A DNA stretch of 25,478 nucleotides from CAYUPY01 sp964446595 (GCA_964446595.1 CAYUPY010000013.1:1-25478); one strand, 5' to 3'; positions 1-7,754 are shown, counted from the stretch's first letter. Notes: generated by a model from the letters alone, not told the origin. Numbers and translations: made by a program.

Positions 1-281
1 TCTAAAGTATACCTTAGGTACTTGGTTAATTTATCAGGGACAGAACAACTCTTACGCTGATTATAGCGAGAAATAGCTAACATTTTCTAGGTTATAGGTT
101 ATTTACAAGTTATCCACGTGGATATATTCTAGGCCTACAACAAACTTTTAGTGCGCAAAAAAGCCTTACCAAATTTCGCGCATTTGCACAAGCTGTTTTC
201 TACAAATGAAAAGAACTGAAGTACTTAAAATACTGCAGTGCCTGAACCCAATTATTTTTAAATAACATTTTTGTAACAACT
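1..281. other. Non-coding region upstream of dnaA
   Basis: I find no convincing gene here; the usual rpmH/rnpA neighbour is not visible. The stretch is AT-rich and carries one good DnaA-box-like nonamer (110-118). A possible -10 box, TAAAAT at 226-231, would give dnaA a leader of about 45 nt. No Shine-Dalgarno sequence precedes the dnaA start. The region could be part of oriC, but that is inference. Confidence 0.5.
110..118 (+). promoter_or_regulatory. DnaA-box-like site upstream of dnaA
   Basis: TTATCCACG differs from the classical DnaA box TTATCCACA only in the last base. It is placed where dnaA autoregulation or origin boxes are expected. It runs into a CACGTG hexamer (115-120), which is not a parS site because its flanks do not fit. 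Confidence 0.55.
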
Positions 282-1724
282 ATGGCTATTAAAGATCCGG
301 AACAGCTATGGAAAACGGCGCTGGCTCAAATTGAGATTAAATTAGATTCGCCAGCGCAATACAAGACCTTTTTCCAAGGTACAAAGCTGGTAACCGTTGA
401 CGAGGATAAAGCTACTATTGCGGTGGCAAATGCGTACATGTCTGACTGGTTGCAACAAAAATATAGTGACTTAATCCAATCAACTGTATCCCACGTTTAC
501 GGATCTGAAATTAAAGTAGAATTTAGAGTAGATTCGAACTTCGAGGCCGGTCAACTACCTCAACTAACCAGGCATGAATTGCTCTCCACTCGCTCTCACC
601 CTACTCAACAATTCGCAGCTGGTGGTTACGACGAAGGTTTATTTGGAATGCAGGGGGGGGTACATGCATCTGTAGCCGACGCTATTTCTCGAGCTGGTCT
701 AAACGATAAATACACTATTAAAAATTATATTGTAGGGCCGTCTAATCAGATTGCGCATGCAGCAGCTCAAGCTGTAATTCAAAATCCAGGGTTAACTTAC
801 AACCCTCTTTTCTTACACGGGAAAACAGGAGTTGGAAAGACTCACTTGGCGCAAGGAGTTGCAAGATCTATTTTGGAACAAAGCCCAAATAAAAGAGTAA
901 AGTACGTGGCCTCCGAAGGATTTCTAAACGATATGGTTAAAAGTTTACGTACAAATAAGCAGTTTGAGTTCCGTAACCGCTATCGTGGAGTAGATGTTCT
1001 AATTATTGACGATATCCAACTAATTTCTAAATGGGTTAGTACTCAAGATGAATTTTTCAATACCTTTAATGTACTTTATAACAATAATGCTCAAGTAATT
1101 TTGGTGTCAGATCGTCGACCAGAGGCAATTAAAGATCTCCAGGATAGGTTGCGTTCTCGCTTTAAAGGCGGAATCGTGGTAGAAATCCAACAACCAGACC
1201 TGGAGACCAGAATGGCTATTCTGGACCATAAAAACAGAATTTATGGCTACGATATTGATCGTCATACTTTAGAGGTAATAGCTAGAGGAGTAGAAGATAA
1301 TATCCGTGAACTTGAAGGCGCACTACAAAAGGTGGCTCTTTTTAACCAAATTAAGCCAGAAGGAGAGCTTTCCACTGACGAGATCAAACGCATCATAGGT
1401 AGTGATGGTCAAAGCAAACGAGAAAAAGTAAAGGTATCAACAGTAATCCGTTTTGTTTCTAAAAGCTTCGGCGTTTCCATTAAAGATATTAAAGGTAAAC
1501 GCCGCACTAAAGAAGTTGCCCTAGCGCGACAAGTGGCGATGTACATCTTACGTGAAGAACTAGACTACAATCTGGAAGAAGTGGCTAAATTCGTAAACCG
1601 TAATGACCACACCACCGTGATTCATGCTGTAGATAAAATCAAATCCTTGATTATGACTGATGATGGTTTTAAAGACCAGGTGGTAAGTGTGATTAAGGAT
1701 ATGAATGAGGCAGAAGAAGAATAG
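282..1724 (+). CDS. dnaA: Chromosomal replication initiator protein DnaA
   Basis: DnaA is the AAA+ ATPase that binds DnaA boxes, melts oriC and loads the helicase. All four domains are visible: domain I (about residues 1-85), a short variable linker (about 86-140), the AAA+ core with Walker A GKTGVGKT (about 180-188) and Walker B LIIDDIQ (about 240-246), a sensor segment VILVSDRRP, and domain IV with the DNA-binding signature DHTTVIHA (about 441-448). The 480-residue length is normal. The ATG start gives a correct domain I, but there is no Shine-Dalgarno sequence. A run of eight G (653-660) falls in the linker. A hairpin follows the stop, then the spacer to dnaN, the standard arrangement around oriC. 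Confidence 0.98.
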   Translation: MAIKDPEQLWKTALAQIEIKLDSPAQYKTFFQGTKLVTVDEDKATIAVANAYMSDWLQQKYSDLIQSTVSHVYGSEIKVEFRVDSNFEAGQLPQLTRHELLSTRSHPTQQFAAGGYDEGLFGMQGGVHASVADAISRAGLNDKYTIKNYIVGPSNQIAHAAAQAVIQNPGLTYNPLFLHGKTGVGKTHLAQGVARSILEQSPNKRVKYVASEGFLNDMVKSLRTNKQFEFRNRYRGVDVLIIDDIQLISKWVSTQDEFFNTFNVLYNNNAQVILVSDRRPEAIKDLQDRLRSRFKGGIVVEIQQPDLETRMAILDHKNRIYGYDIDRHTLEVIARGVEDNIRELEGALQKVALFNQIKPEGELSTDEIKRIIGSDGQSKREKVKVSTVIRFVSKSFGVSIKDIKGKRRTKEVALARQVAMYILREELDYNLEEVAKFVNRNDHTTVIHAVDKIKSLIMTDDGFKDQVVSVIKDMNEAEEE

Positions 1725-1755
1725 ACTATTAAGTATTGTTAAGATACTTAATAGT
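1725..1755 (+). terminator. Hairpin after dnaA, possible terminator
   Basis: It begins right after the dnaA stop codon. A perfect 12-bp stem, ACTATTAAGTAT with ATACTTAATAGT, encloses the 7-nt loop TGTTAAG, and a short T-rich stretch (TTTT at 1760-1763) lies just beyond it. The stem is AT-rich, so termination may be partial. Confidence 0.5.
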
Positions 1756-2011
1756 TAGAATTTTGGCTCAACACATAGGCTGACTCCAGAAAACTTCATA
1801 CATGAACACACAACGCACCTTGGTATAATTATGTGACAAAATACCCCCGGTGCGCCAGGAGTTAACAATGTTTACTGTAGCAGTTAACAGCTGCTTTGCC
1901 ACACTTTATCCACAACCTTACGGCGTAGCTTTTCCTTTGCTATAATTGCCATATTGTTATAGGTTTACACATATCTACCCGCCCTATAACTAATACTATT
2001 TAAATACTGAC
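1756..2011. other. dnaA-dnaN spacer, putative replication origin
   Basis: It has no gene. It contains a perfect DnaA box TTATCCACA (1906-1914), two copies of AGTTAACA (1860-1867 and 1882-1889) with starts 22 bp apart, about two helical turns, and a strong extended -10 (TGC TATAAT, box 1941-1946) pointing to dnaN. Location between dnaA and dnaN and the DnaA box support an origin. Only one perfect box is visible, so the call is tentative; GC skew over the whole genome would decide it. Confidence 0.5.
1941..1946 (+). promoter_or_regulatory. Extended -10 promoter upstream of dnaN
   Basis: TATAAT is preceded by TGC, the extended -10 form. It would give dnaN a leader of about 70 nt, in addition to the leaderless-type promoter nearer the start. 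Confidence 0.5.
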
Positions 2012-2017
2012 TAAAAT
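2012..2017 (+). promoter_or_regulatory. Leaderless-type -10 box of dnaN
   Basis: TAAAAT ends five bases before the dnaN ATG, so transcription would begin at or within a base or two of the start codon. The same geometry recurs before many genes in this window. Confidence 0.45.
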
Positions 2018-2022
2018 AGATA

Positions 2023-3165
2023 ATGCAGATAACCATTCAGAGACAGAAGCTAGCTAAAGCTCTTAATTACGTATCAAAAGCAGTTAGCTCGAAACCTAAT
2101 ATTCCTGTACTCTCAAATGTTTTGTTGTCAGTAAAAGACGATCAACTTAAGCTATCGGCTACCGACCTGGATATGGGGATAAATATGTGGGTTCCTGGGG
2201 TGGGAAGTCAGGGAGGGCAAGTAACCGCATCCGGAAAATTCCTTGCTGACTTTATCAATGCTTCTTCCGGGGATAAAGTGGAACTAAAGCTAGAGGGGGA
2301 TGTTTTACATGTTTCTTCTGCCAAATCTAAAGCTCAATTTCAAACAATTCCTGCAAGTGAATTCCCCGTTTTACCTAAAGTCGGCGAGAAGCCAACCTAT
2401 AGTTTTAATACTGCGGATTTCATTAAGTCTATGCAAAAGGTAATCTTTGCCTGTGCTGCAGATAATAATACTAGTACGATTCAGTTTACTGGAGTGTTGT
2501 TTGAAGTTGAGGAGGGTACAAAGCACATCCATTTCGTAGGTTTAAATGGCTTCAGAATGTCCCGTAAACGCATGAGACTATCAGAATCGAATGCTACATC
2601 ATCTCAGCTAATTGTGCCCGCTAAATCCCTACAGGATTTGGTTAGGATTTTAGCTGCAGAGGAGGAATCCGAAATTAAAATTTATGTAAACGAGGCAGCT
2701 ACACAAATAATTTTCGCAATTGCTGATTTAGAGTTTAGTATTCGCCTACTAGAAGGTCCATATCCTGATTATAAAGATGTTATCCCGACGGAAAGTTCTT
2801 ACGAGTTTGAAGTGCAAAAATCAGAATTTGAACAATCCTTACGTGTAATAAATACTTTTGCTCGTAGTATTACTGGAAATAAAGTGAACTGGGACCTAGA
2901 CACAGAAACTGGCGAATTATTAATGCATTCTGAGGTTATTGACCTGGGGAGAAACGAAACAAGTCTCCAAGTTGAAGATGTGAAAGGCACAGGTGTATTA
3001 AAAGACGCTTATAGTATGCAATTTTTAATGGATTTTGTCTCGCACACTGACGGCGACACTATTAGTTTCCATACCAATGCGCCACTAGCTGCCGCCGTCT
3101 TCACCGACAAAGCTGATGCAGATTTTATTCATATCATCATGCCCGTCCTTCGTGACGATACTTAG
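2023..3165 (+). CDS. dnaN: DNA polymerase III beta subunit (sliding clamp)
   Basis: This is the processivity clamp that encircles DNA and tethers polymerase III. The 380-residue length and the three-fold repeated clamp architecture match the family. The N-terminus (MQITIQRQKLAKALNYVSKA) is typical, and the C-terminus ends with the family-type IHIIMPVLRDD. It lies downstream of dnaA as in most bacteria. The next gene starts 26 nt later but has its own -10 box. RecF, which often follows dnaN, is not present. Confidence 0.97.
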   Translation: MQITIQRQKLAKALNYVSKAVSSKPNIPVLSNVLLSVKDDQLKLSATDLDMGINMWVPGVGSQGGQVTASGKFLADFINASSGDKVELKLEGDVLHVSSAKSKAQFQTIPASEFPVLPKVGEKPTYSFNTADFIKSMQKVIFACAADNNTSTIQFTGVLFEVEEGTKHIHFVGLNGFRMSRKRMRLSESNATSSQLIVPAKSLQDLVRILAAEEESEIKIYVNEAATQIIFAIADLEFSIRLLEGPYPDYKDVIPTESSYEFEVQKSEFEQSLRVINTFARSITGNKVNWDLDTETGELLMHSEVIDLGRNETSLQVEDVKGTGVLKDAYSMQFLMDFVSHTDGDTISFHTNAPLAAAVFTDKADADFIHIIMPVLRDDT

Positions 3166-3168
3166 TAT

Positions 3169-3174
3169 TATAAT
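3169..3174 (+). promoter_or_regulatory. -10 box before the 186-aa gene
   Basis: A consensus TATAAT begins four bases after the dnaN stop codon and lies 17 nt before the next ATG. This implies a leader of about 10 nt containing GGGGAAG, the nearest thing to a Shine-Dalgarno sequence in the window. Confidence 0.5.
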
Positions 3175-3191
3175 CTTTGGGGAAGTAGATC

Positions 3192-3752
3192 ATGGAAGAA
3201 CTTTTACAATCACGTCAATGTGCGGAGCAGGAATTGCAAAGTATTCTCTCGGTTCTTAGGGAGTTTGAATCTGTAGAAACCTTGGAATTTGAAAGTGTAA
3301 CTAACGCCATTCACAGCTTAAACGGCAGCACTAGAGTGTTATTGGAGAGTTATCTACCTAGGCTACATAAATCCAGAAGCAAAGAATATTTGGATATGCT
3401 GCTTAATGGGCAAAGCGTTGATTCCTTATATGACAATGAATTAAATGTAGAATTTCACCCTCAAGTTATCCGTGCCACACTTACGGTAATGAACTTTCTA
3501 GGGATGCAAAGTAGGTCTGCAAACTTGCTGGAAGATATTAGATTAAGAGCGGAGACATCCTCTAGACAATCAATTAGTAGTTTCGTGGGTAGCTTATACG
3601 AATTGCAGATCCGGGCTGAAGAATTAGTCACAGAGCTTAGAAAAGCCGGAGCACTCAATGATAACTTAGAAAATGCTATCAAAGACTTAATTTTTAGTCT
3701 TCAAGAACTATTCTTAATCAATACTGAACTCCAAAATTTTTTAGAAGCCTGA
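3192..3752 (+). CDS. Helical protein of unknown function
   Basis: I do not recognise this 186-residue protein. It is predicted almost entirely alpha-helical, rich in Leu, Glu and Ser, with no signal peptide, membrane segment or catalytic motif. Its position directly after dnaN is where recF or other replication genes often sit, so a replication or partition role is possible, but that is only context. It is followed 43 nt later by another helical unknown gene with its own leaderless-type promoter. Confidence 0.75.
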   Translation: MEELLQSRQCAEQELQSILSVLREFESVETLEFESVTNAIHSLNGSTRVLLESYLPRLHKSRSKEYLDMLLNGQSVDSLYDNELNVEFHPQVIRATLTVMNFLGMQSRSANLLEDIRLRAETSSRQSISSFVGSLYELQIRAEELVTELRKAGALNDNLENAIKDLIFSLQELFLINTELQNFLEA

Positions 3753-3783
3753 TCAAATTGTAGTAAAATCAATATTGTCGTGA

Positions 3784-3789
3784 TATACT
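3784..3789 (+). promoter_or_regulatory. Leaderless-type extended -10 box
   Basis: TATACT, preceded by TGA (extended -10), ends six bases before the ATG at 3796. Confidence 0.5.
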
Positions 3790-3795
3790 GCTAGT

Positions 3796-4272
3796 ATGGA
3801 AGGTATAAATAACCCTAGGCTGGTTGAAAAAATAGAAAGAGAAAATTTAAGTCGGTTTATAAGCCTAACTGAGGGTGCATTAGGAAAAGATGCGAACCTT
3901 AATGATTTTAGTGAAGTTATTGTCAGTTTGTACCTAGCCGAATCAAGTATAGATACCGGAGATAATCAGGATCTAGCTTCTTTTGCATTTGGTCAAGTTA
4001 TCACACTATTAGCGTTAGTATATCTATGGCTTAATAGAGAAATAAGAATCCAACTTGGAAAAGAGGGATACATTGAAAAAGTACAACAAATCCTAATAAA
4101 TATAATTGATGCGGAACAACAAAGGTCAGGTATTGATATACTAAACAAATTTGTTGCTGACTCAAGTAATAGATATATGTCAAAGGTGGTTGATGGCCGT
4201 ACTAAGAGACCAGAACTTGAAGATTTAGAGATAGGATTGATTAGAGCTATTAGACAACATTACAGTTCTTAA
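3796..4272 (+). CDS. Helical protein of unknown function
   Basis: I do not recognise this 158-residue protein. It is mostly helical. One segment around residues 60-80 (FGQVITLLALVYLWLN) is hydrophobic enough to be a buried helix or a single membrane span. The rest is charged, ending in a basic-acidic helix. It lies between the dnaN-linked 186-aa gene and comM, all on the plus strand, but each has its own -10 box, so an operon is not certain. Confidence 0.7.
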   Translation: MEGINNPRLVEKIERENLSRFISLTEGALGKDANLNDFSEVIVSLYLAESSIDTGDNQDLASFAFGQVITLLALVYLWLNREIRIQLGKEGYIEKVQQILINIIDAEQQRSGIDILNKFVADSSNRYMSKVVDGRTKRPELEDLEIGLIRAIRQHYSS

Positions 4273-4294
4273 CTTTCACTTAACTATTCATTTA

Positions 4295-4300
4295 TAGAAT
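4295..4300 (+). promoter_or_regulatory. Leaderless-type -10 box of comM
   Basis: TAGAAT ends six bases before the ATG at 4307, within an AT-rich stretch. Confidence 0.5.
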
Positions 4301-4306
4301 GCTTTT

Positions 4307-5785
4307 ATGCATTCAAAAGTAATATCTGCTACTCTTCTTGGTTTAGAATGTCGTAAAGTTGAAGTAGAGGTGGATTACCGTAGTGGTCTTTCCTTTTTCT
4401 CTATTGTGGGCTTAGGAGATAAATCAGTTCAAGAGTCTAAAGAGCGGGTCATATCTGCCATAAGTAATTCTGACGTTAAATTACTTCCGCAAAAGATAAC
4501 AGTTAATCTCGCACCCGCCGATATGCCGAAGCATGGTCCAAACTTTGATCTTGCAATTGCAATCGGACTACTTATTTCAACACGCCAATTACCTACACTA
4601 TCACCAGAAGTAGCCTTACTAGGAGAACTTGCCCTTGGCGGTCAGCTCAGACCTGTAAAAGGAATTATAAGCTTGGTAGACGGGCTTAAAACAGAAGGCA
4701 TAAAGACTGTAATTATCCCCGTTGCAAATTTTCAGCAAGCACGGCTAGTAAAAGACCTTAAATTTGTACCTTTGGCTAGTCTAGCCCAGGTAATTTCTTA
4801 CTTAAAAGGGTATCTGGAAGTGGAGAGCCCTAGTGTGTTAGAACGTTTTACAAATGATGGACTTGTTGGTTTTGCAAAACCCGAAGTTGATTTCGATCAA
4901 ATATACGGACAGTTGCACGTGAAACGAGTGTTAGAGATAGCAGCGGCCGGTAAACATAATGTATTAATGAAAGGTGTGCCAGGGGCTGGAAAGTCACTTC
5001 TGGCGCAAGCCCTGCCAGGGATTCTTCCAGAATTAACCTTCGACGAAATGCTAGAGGTTACAAAAATCTATAGTATTAGCCACAAACTGGAAAATAGAAA
5101 CGAGGTCTTATACTCTACTAGACCTTTCCGAGCACCCCATCACACCATTAGTTCTCCAGCAATGCTTGGGGGAGGGAATCTTCCCCATCCAGGTGAATTA
5201 ACACTCGCACATCACGGGGTCCTATTTTTGGATGAGCTACCTCAGTACTCCCCTACTCTACTTGATAGTTTGCGCCAGCCAATGCAAGACAAGAAAATCA
5301 AGGTGGTAAGAAGTCGTTATTCCATTGATTTCCCAGCCGATTTTATTTTAGTGGCAGCGATGAATCCATGTCGATGCGGTTACTTTGGTAGCTCGCAACG
5401 TAAATGTATCTGTACAAACTACCAAGTTCGCAGTTACCAACAACGTGTTTCAGGCCCCTTGCTAGATAGGTTTGACCTTACTGTTTCTATTGATCGGATA
5501 GACTATGTATCGCTGTTCCAGAAGCAGAAGTCTGAGTCCAGCGAGCAAGTAAAGCTACGCGTAACTGCTGCAACAGAACACTTATCTCGTGCATTTTCTG
5601 AAAAATCATTAGTGGATGAGGAAGCTGAACATGCGCTACGGCTTGCGACGGTAAACTTAAGCTTATCTGCTCGCTCATACTACTCTACTCTGAGTGTGGC
5701 ACGTACAATCGCAGCCCTCGACGGTCGTGCTCATGTGATAAAAGAGGATGTGGTTGAATCTTTAGGCTATCGGACGGGTGGATAA
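4307..5785 (+). CDS. comM: ComM/YifB family Mg-chelatase-like AAA+ ATPase
   Basis: This family contains ComM, a hexameric helicase promoting branch migration during natural transformation. The N-terminal ChlI-like domain (about 1-170) carries the diagnostic QKITVNLAPADMPKHG and FDLAIAIGLL. The AAA+ core follows, with Walker A GVPGAGKS (223-230), Walker B VLFLDE (305-310), the segment RAPHHTISSPAMLGGG, and MNPCRCGY (352-359). Cys 355, 357, 367 and 369 form the family's CxC-CxC pair. The 492-residue length is normal. A possible parS-like site lies inside at 4911-4926. Its 3' end overlaps the convergent deformylase gene by 19 bp. A DNA-uptake role is inferred from the family. Confidence 0.93.
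   Translation: MHSKVISATLLGLECRKVEVEVDYRSGLSFFSIVGLGDKSVQESKERVISAISNSDVKLLPQKITVNLAPADMPKHGPNFDLAIAIGLLISTRQLPTLSPEVALLGELALGGQLRPVKGIISLVDGLKTEGIKTVIIPVANFQQARLVKDLKFVPLASLAQVISYLKGYLEVESPSVLERFTNDGLVGFAKPEVDFDQIYGQLHVKRVLEIAAAGKHNVLMKGVPGAGKSLLAQALPGILPELTFDEMLEVTKIYSISHKLENRNEVLYSTRPFRAPHHTISSPAMLGGGNLPHPGELTLAHHGVLFLDELPQYSPTLLDSLRQPMQDKKIKVVRSRYSIDFPADFILVAAMNPCRCGYFGSSQRKCICTNYQVRSYQQRVSGPLLDRFDLTVSIDRIDYVSLFQKQKSESSEQVKLRVTAATEHLSRAFSEKSLVDEEAEHALRLATVNLSLSARSYYSTLSVARTIAALDGRAHVIKEDVVESLGYRTGG
4911..4926. promoter_or_regulatory. parS-like site (13/16) in comM
   Basis: It matches the parS consensus TGTTTCACGTGAAACA at 13 of 16 positions, with an intact GCACGTGAAAC core. It encodes LHVK in comM. 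Confidence 0.45.
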
Positions 5786-6339
5786 TGATCGTGGTCATCA
5801 AGATAATCATCCAGGTCTTTGGACTTCCAGATATTTGCTGGATCTTGAATGTAGGACAAAAATAGTTTTCCATCTAAATGATCATTTTCATGTAAAACAA
5901 CATGCGACATGTAACCTTCAGCAACTAGTTCATGCTTTTCTCCTGCCCTATCCATATACTCAACTCTAATTTTTCGAGGCCTAGAGACTGGGCCGAAAAG
6001 TCTCTCTCCACCCTTCCCTATTGAAAGGCATCCTTCCCAAATCTCTGATGGCGAATCATCAATTACTGTTATTTTTGGATTTACCATTACTTCCCAAATA
6101 GGATTGTCGTCCTCATCTTCTGGATTCTCTAAATCCACTCTGCGAGCCACAAAAATTCTTTTTAGTTCCCCAATTTGTACGGCGGATAGCCCTGCTGTAC
6201 CTTCTTTCTCGGAGTCACAGGTATCTATCAAGTCGTCAATTAATTTTTGAGTTTCACGTGAAAGCAATTCTGCTTCAGACAATTCTAGAGATTTTTGAAG
6301 TAGGATGGGGTTGCCGATTTGCACGATTGTTTTCACCAT
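5767..6339 (-). CDS. def: Peptide deformylase
   Basis: It removes the formyl group from the N-terminal Met of new proteins, using a metal ion. All three family motifs are present: GLSAVQ (50-55, the GxxAxQ motif), EGCLS (102-106, Cys metal ligand) and HENDH (150-154, the HExxH motif). The 190-residue length is normal. Start: ATG preceded at six bases by an extended -10 box. The gene is divergent from the YmdB-type gene, with overlapping promoter regions, and its 3' end overlaps comM by 19 bp. A parS-like site lies inside. Confidence 0.95.
   Translation of the reverse strand: MVKTIVQIGNPILLQKSLELSEAELLSRETQKLIDDLIDTCDSEKEGTAGLSAVQIGELKRIFVARRVDLENPEDEDDNPIWEVMVNPKITVIDDSPSEIWEGCLSIGKGGERLFGPVSRPRKIRVEYMDRAGEKHELVAEGYMSHVVLHENDHLDGKLFLSYIQDPANIWKSKDLDDYLDDHDHYPPVR
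6250..6265. promoter_or_regulatory. parS-like site (13/16) in def
   Basis: It contains the perfect central palindrome GTTTCACGTGAAA; only the outer bases deviate from the 16-bp consensus. On the minus strand it encodes part of LLSRET in the deformylase. Confidence 0.6.
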
Positions 6340-6345
6340 GAACAG

Positions 6346-6351
6346 ATTCTA
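6346..6351 (-). promoter_or_regulatory. Leaderless-type extended -10 box of def
   Basis: Reading the minus strand, TGT TAGAAT ends six bases before the def ATG. It is only 8 bp from the divergent -10 box at 6360-6365, so the two polymerases would compete. Confidence 0.5.
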
Positions 6352-6359
6352 ACACATGC

Positions 6360-6365
6360 TATGAT
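6360..6365 (+). promoter_or_regulatory. Leaderless-type extended -10 box of the YmdB-type gene
   Basis: TGC TATGAT ends five bases before the ATG at 6371. The -35 regions of this promoter and the def promoter fall in each other's territory. Confidence 0.5.
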
Positions 6366-6370
6366 TAGAG

Positions 6371-7195
6371 ATGATATCAATCCTTTATATTGGGGATGTC
6401 TGTGGCAGTGTCGGTCGCAATATACTGGCACGTGAGTTACCCAGACTCCGACAAAAATACCAACCAGATCTAGTGATAGTTAACGCTGAAAACTCAGCCG
6501 GAGGCTACGGTGTAAATGCTAAAACTGTTAACGAGATCACGGATGCGGGAGCGGACCTGTGTACAGGTGGTGACCACACATTCACAATTCCCAGCTTTCA
6601 GACAGAACTTAACTCAGGACTCAACTTTATTCGAGCAGCCAATTATTCGCCTCCAGGGATTCCGGGGAAACCTTATGAAGTAATCGATTTGGGGGCTAAG
6701 GGTAGGGTAGGGGTAATTCAATTGCTTGGCCAAGAGTTGTTTGCTTACTCACAGAAAGTCAATAATCCTTTCTTATACCTGGATGAGTTTCACGTCAAAC
6801 ACCCGGAGCTCCAAGAATGTGACTTGGTTTTGCTTGAGATACATGCTGAAAGCACGGCTGAAAAATTATCTCTCGCTTGGCATGCGCGCACTAAAGTCCA
6901 AGCAGTAGTAGGCACTCATACTCATGTAGCGACAGCTGATAATAGATTGCTAGGAGATCATATGGGGAAAGTAGCGTATGTTACAGATATTGGGCAAGTT
7001 GGACCGTATGCTGCCTCTCTGTGGGTGAAGTTTGATATTGCAATTCATAATTTTAAGTACCCTTTTCGGCGGAAACACGAGCTAGAAGAGTCTAAACCAC
7101 AGGTACTTAACAGTGTATTGATGAAATTTGAACGTAATACCGGCCAAAAATACTCTCCTAAAAGTATCGATAGGGTTGACGTAATAATAGAGTAA
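6371..7195 (+). CDS. YmdB family metallophosphoesterase (2',3'-cAMP phosphodiesterase type)
   Basis: Members such as B. subtilis YmdB and DR1281 hydrolyse 2',3'-cyclic nucleotides with a two-metal centre. Visible features are the start ILYIGDVCGSVGR (Asp9 ligand), VNAENSAGGYG (Glu40, Asn41), LLEIHAESTAEK, and GTHTHVATADNR with the paired His ligands, then TDIGQVG. The 274-residue length is normal. One oddity: the family's GNH motif reads GDH here (TGGDHTF, Asp68), so the bridging Asn is Asp. The rest of the site is intact, so activity is plausible but the metal preference could differ. It has its own leaderless-type promoter. Confidence 0.9.
   Translation: MISILYIGDVCGSVGRNILARELPRLRQKYQPDLVIVNAENSAGGYGVNAKTVNEITDAGADLCTGGDHTFTIPSFQTELNSGLNFIRAANYSPPGIPGKPYEVIDLGAKGRVGVIQLLGQELFAYSQKVNNPFLYLDEFHVKHPELQECDLVLLEIHAESTAEKLSLAWHARTKVQAVVGTHTHVATADNRLLGDHMGKVAYVTDIGQVGPYAASLWVKFDIAIHNFKYPFRRKHELEESKPQVLNSVLMKFERNTGQKYSPKSIDRVDVIIE
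6786..6801. promoter_or_regulatory. parS-like site (14/16) in the YmdB-type gene
   Basis: AGTTTCACGTCAAACA matches the parS consensus at 14 of 16 positions. It encodes FHVKH in the host gene. Confidence 0.6.
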
Positions 7196-7256
7196 AAGTT
7201 GTTTGTTTCGGAAGTGTCATTCAATAAAACGTCCGCCTAGATTAGATAATGTAACT

Positions 7257-7373
7257 ATGGGCTTTTGCGTGAAACAAATTGTAGTGCGAGTCTCGTTGCT
7301 ATTACTATGGATATCAGTTTCCCCTTTTCTGGTAATTATCCTTGACAGTTGTTTCTACAAAACTTATGCTTAG
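7257..7373 (+). CDS. Possible 38-aa small membrane protein
   Basis: An ATG-started frame of 38 codons, MGFCVKQIVVRVSLLLLWIS at its start, carries one hydrophobic stretch long enough to span a membrane (about residues 9-29) and ends in TAG. GATAAT (7245-7250) ends six bases before the ATG, the spacing seen at other starts in this window. Its 3' end contains the HU promoter. There is no homology support, and chance is a real alternative. Confidence 0.25.
   Translation: MGFCVKQIVVRVSLLLLWISVSPFLVIILDSCFYKTYA
7342..7370 (+). promoter_or_regulatory. Sigma-70-type promoter of the HU gene
   Basis: A perfect -35 TTGACA (7342-7347), a 17-bp spacer and -10 TATGCT (7365-7370) make this the best -35/-10 pair in the window. 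Transcription would start near 7377, giving a 30-35 nt AT-rich leader, unlike the leaderless genes around it. Confidence 0.75.
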
Positions 7374-7409
7374 AGCATAAATTAATTTAATTATTAACGA
7401 CAAGTTCAC

Positions 7410-7682
7410 ATGAATAAGTCTCAACTTGTAGATGCAGTTGCAGAAGCAACAGGCATGACTAAAAAGGCTGTAGCCGATGTTCTAGATACAATTCTAGACA
7501 CAGTTATGGACGCTGTAAAAGGTGGAAATACTGTAACTCTAACTGGTTTCGGTACATTCCGTGCTGTACACCAAGCTGCTAGCGTAAAAAGAAATCCTAA
7601 GACTGGTGAACCAGTAAACGTTCCTGCAAAGAGCGTTCCAAGATTCCGCGCTGGTAAAACTTTCCGTGAAATGGTTGCCTAA
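7410..7682 (+). CDS. HU-family DNA-binding protein
   Basis: This is a nucleoid protein that bends DNA as a dimer. The 90-residue length and the signature GFGTFRAVHQAASVKRNPKTG (helical body, then the beta arm with the RNPKTGE tip at about 61-67) are standard for HU/IHF. Codon use is smooth and the gene has a strong promoter and a strong terminator, so it is likely highly expressed as a single-gene unit. HU versus IHF subunit cannot be told from the sequence, but a single homodimeric HU is most likely. Confidence 0.96.
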   Translation: MNKSQLVDAVAEATGMTKKAVADVLDTILDTVMDAVKGGNTVTLTGFGTFRAVHQAASVKRNPKTGEPVNVPAKSVPRFRAGKTFREMVA

Positions 7683-7710
7683 TTTAGGTAAAGTTTCACA
7701 TCAAACACTC

Positions 7711-7749
7711 AACAGGCTTCTGAAACTGCAGAAGCCTGTTTTGCGTTTT
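7711..7749 (+). terminator. Rho-independent terminator after the HU gene
   Basis: A perfect 12-bp stem, AACAGGCTTCTG with CAGAAGCCTGTT, has loop AAACTG and is followed by TTGCGTTTT. The tail runs straight into the tsaE -10 box. Confidence 0.85.
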
Positions 7750-7754
7750 GTTGC

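Noticed and set aside
112..122. CACGTG hexamer at the upstream DnaA box as a parS site
   Set aside because: The flanks (TATC and GATA) do not fit the TGTTT/AAACA arms.
7261..7276. Right-half parS match, and others at 10406 and 19671
   Set aside because: They match at only 11-12 of 16 positions, so I did not list them as sites, although they lie among real candidates.
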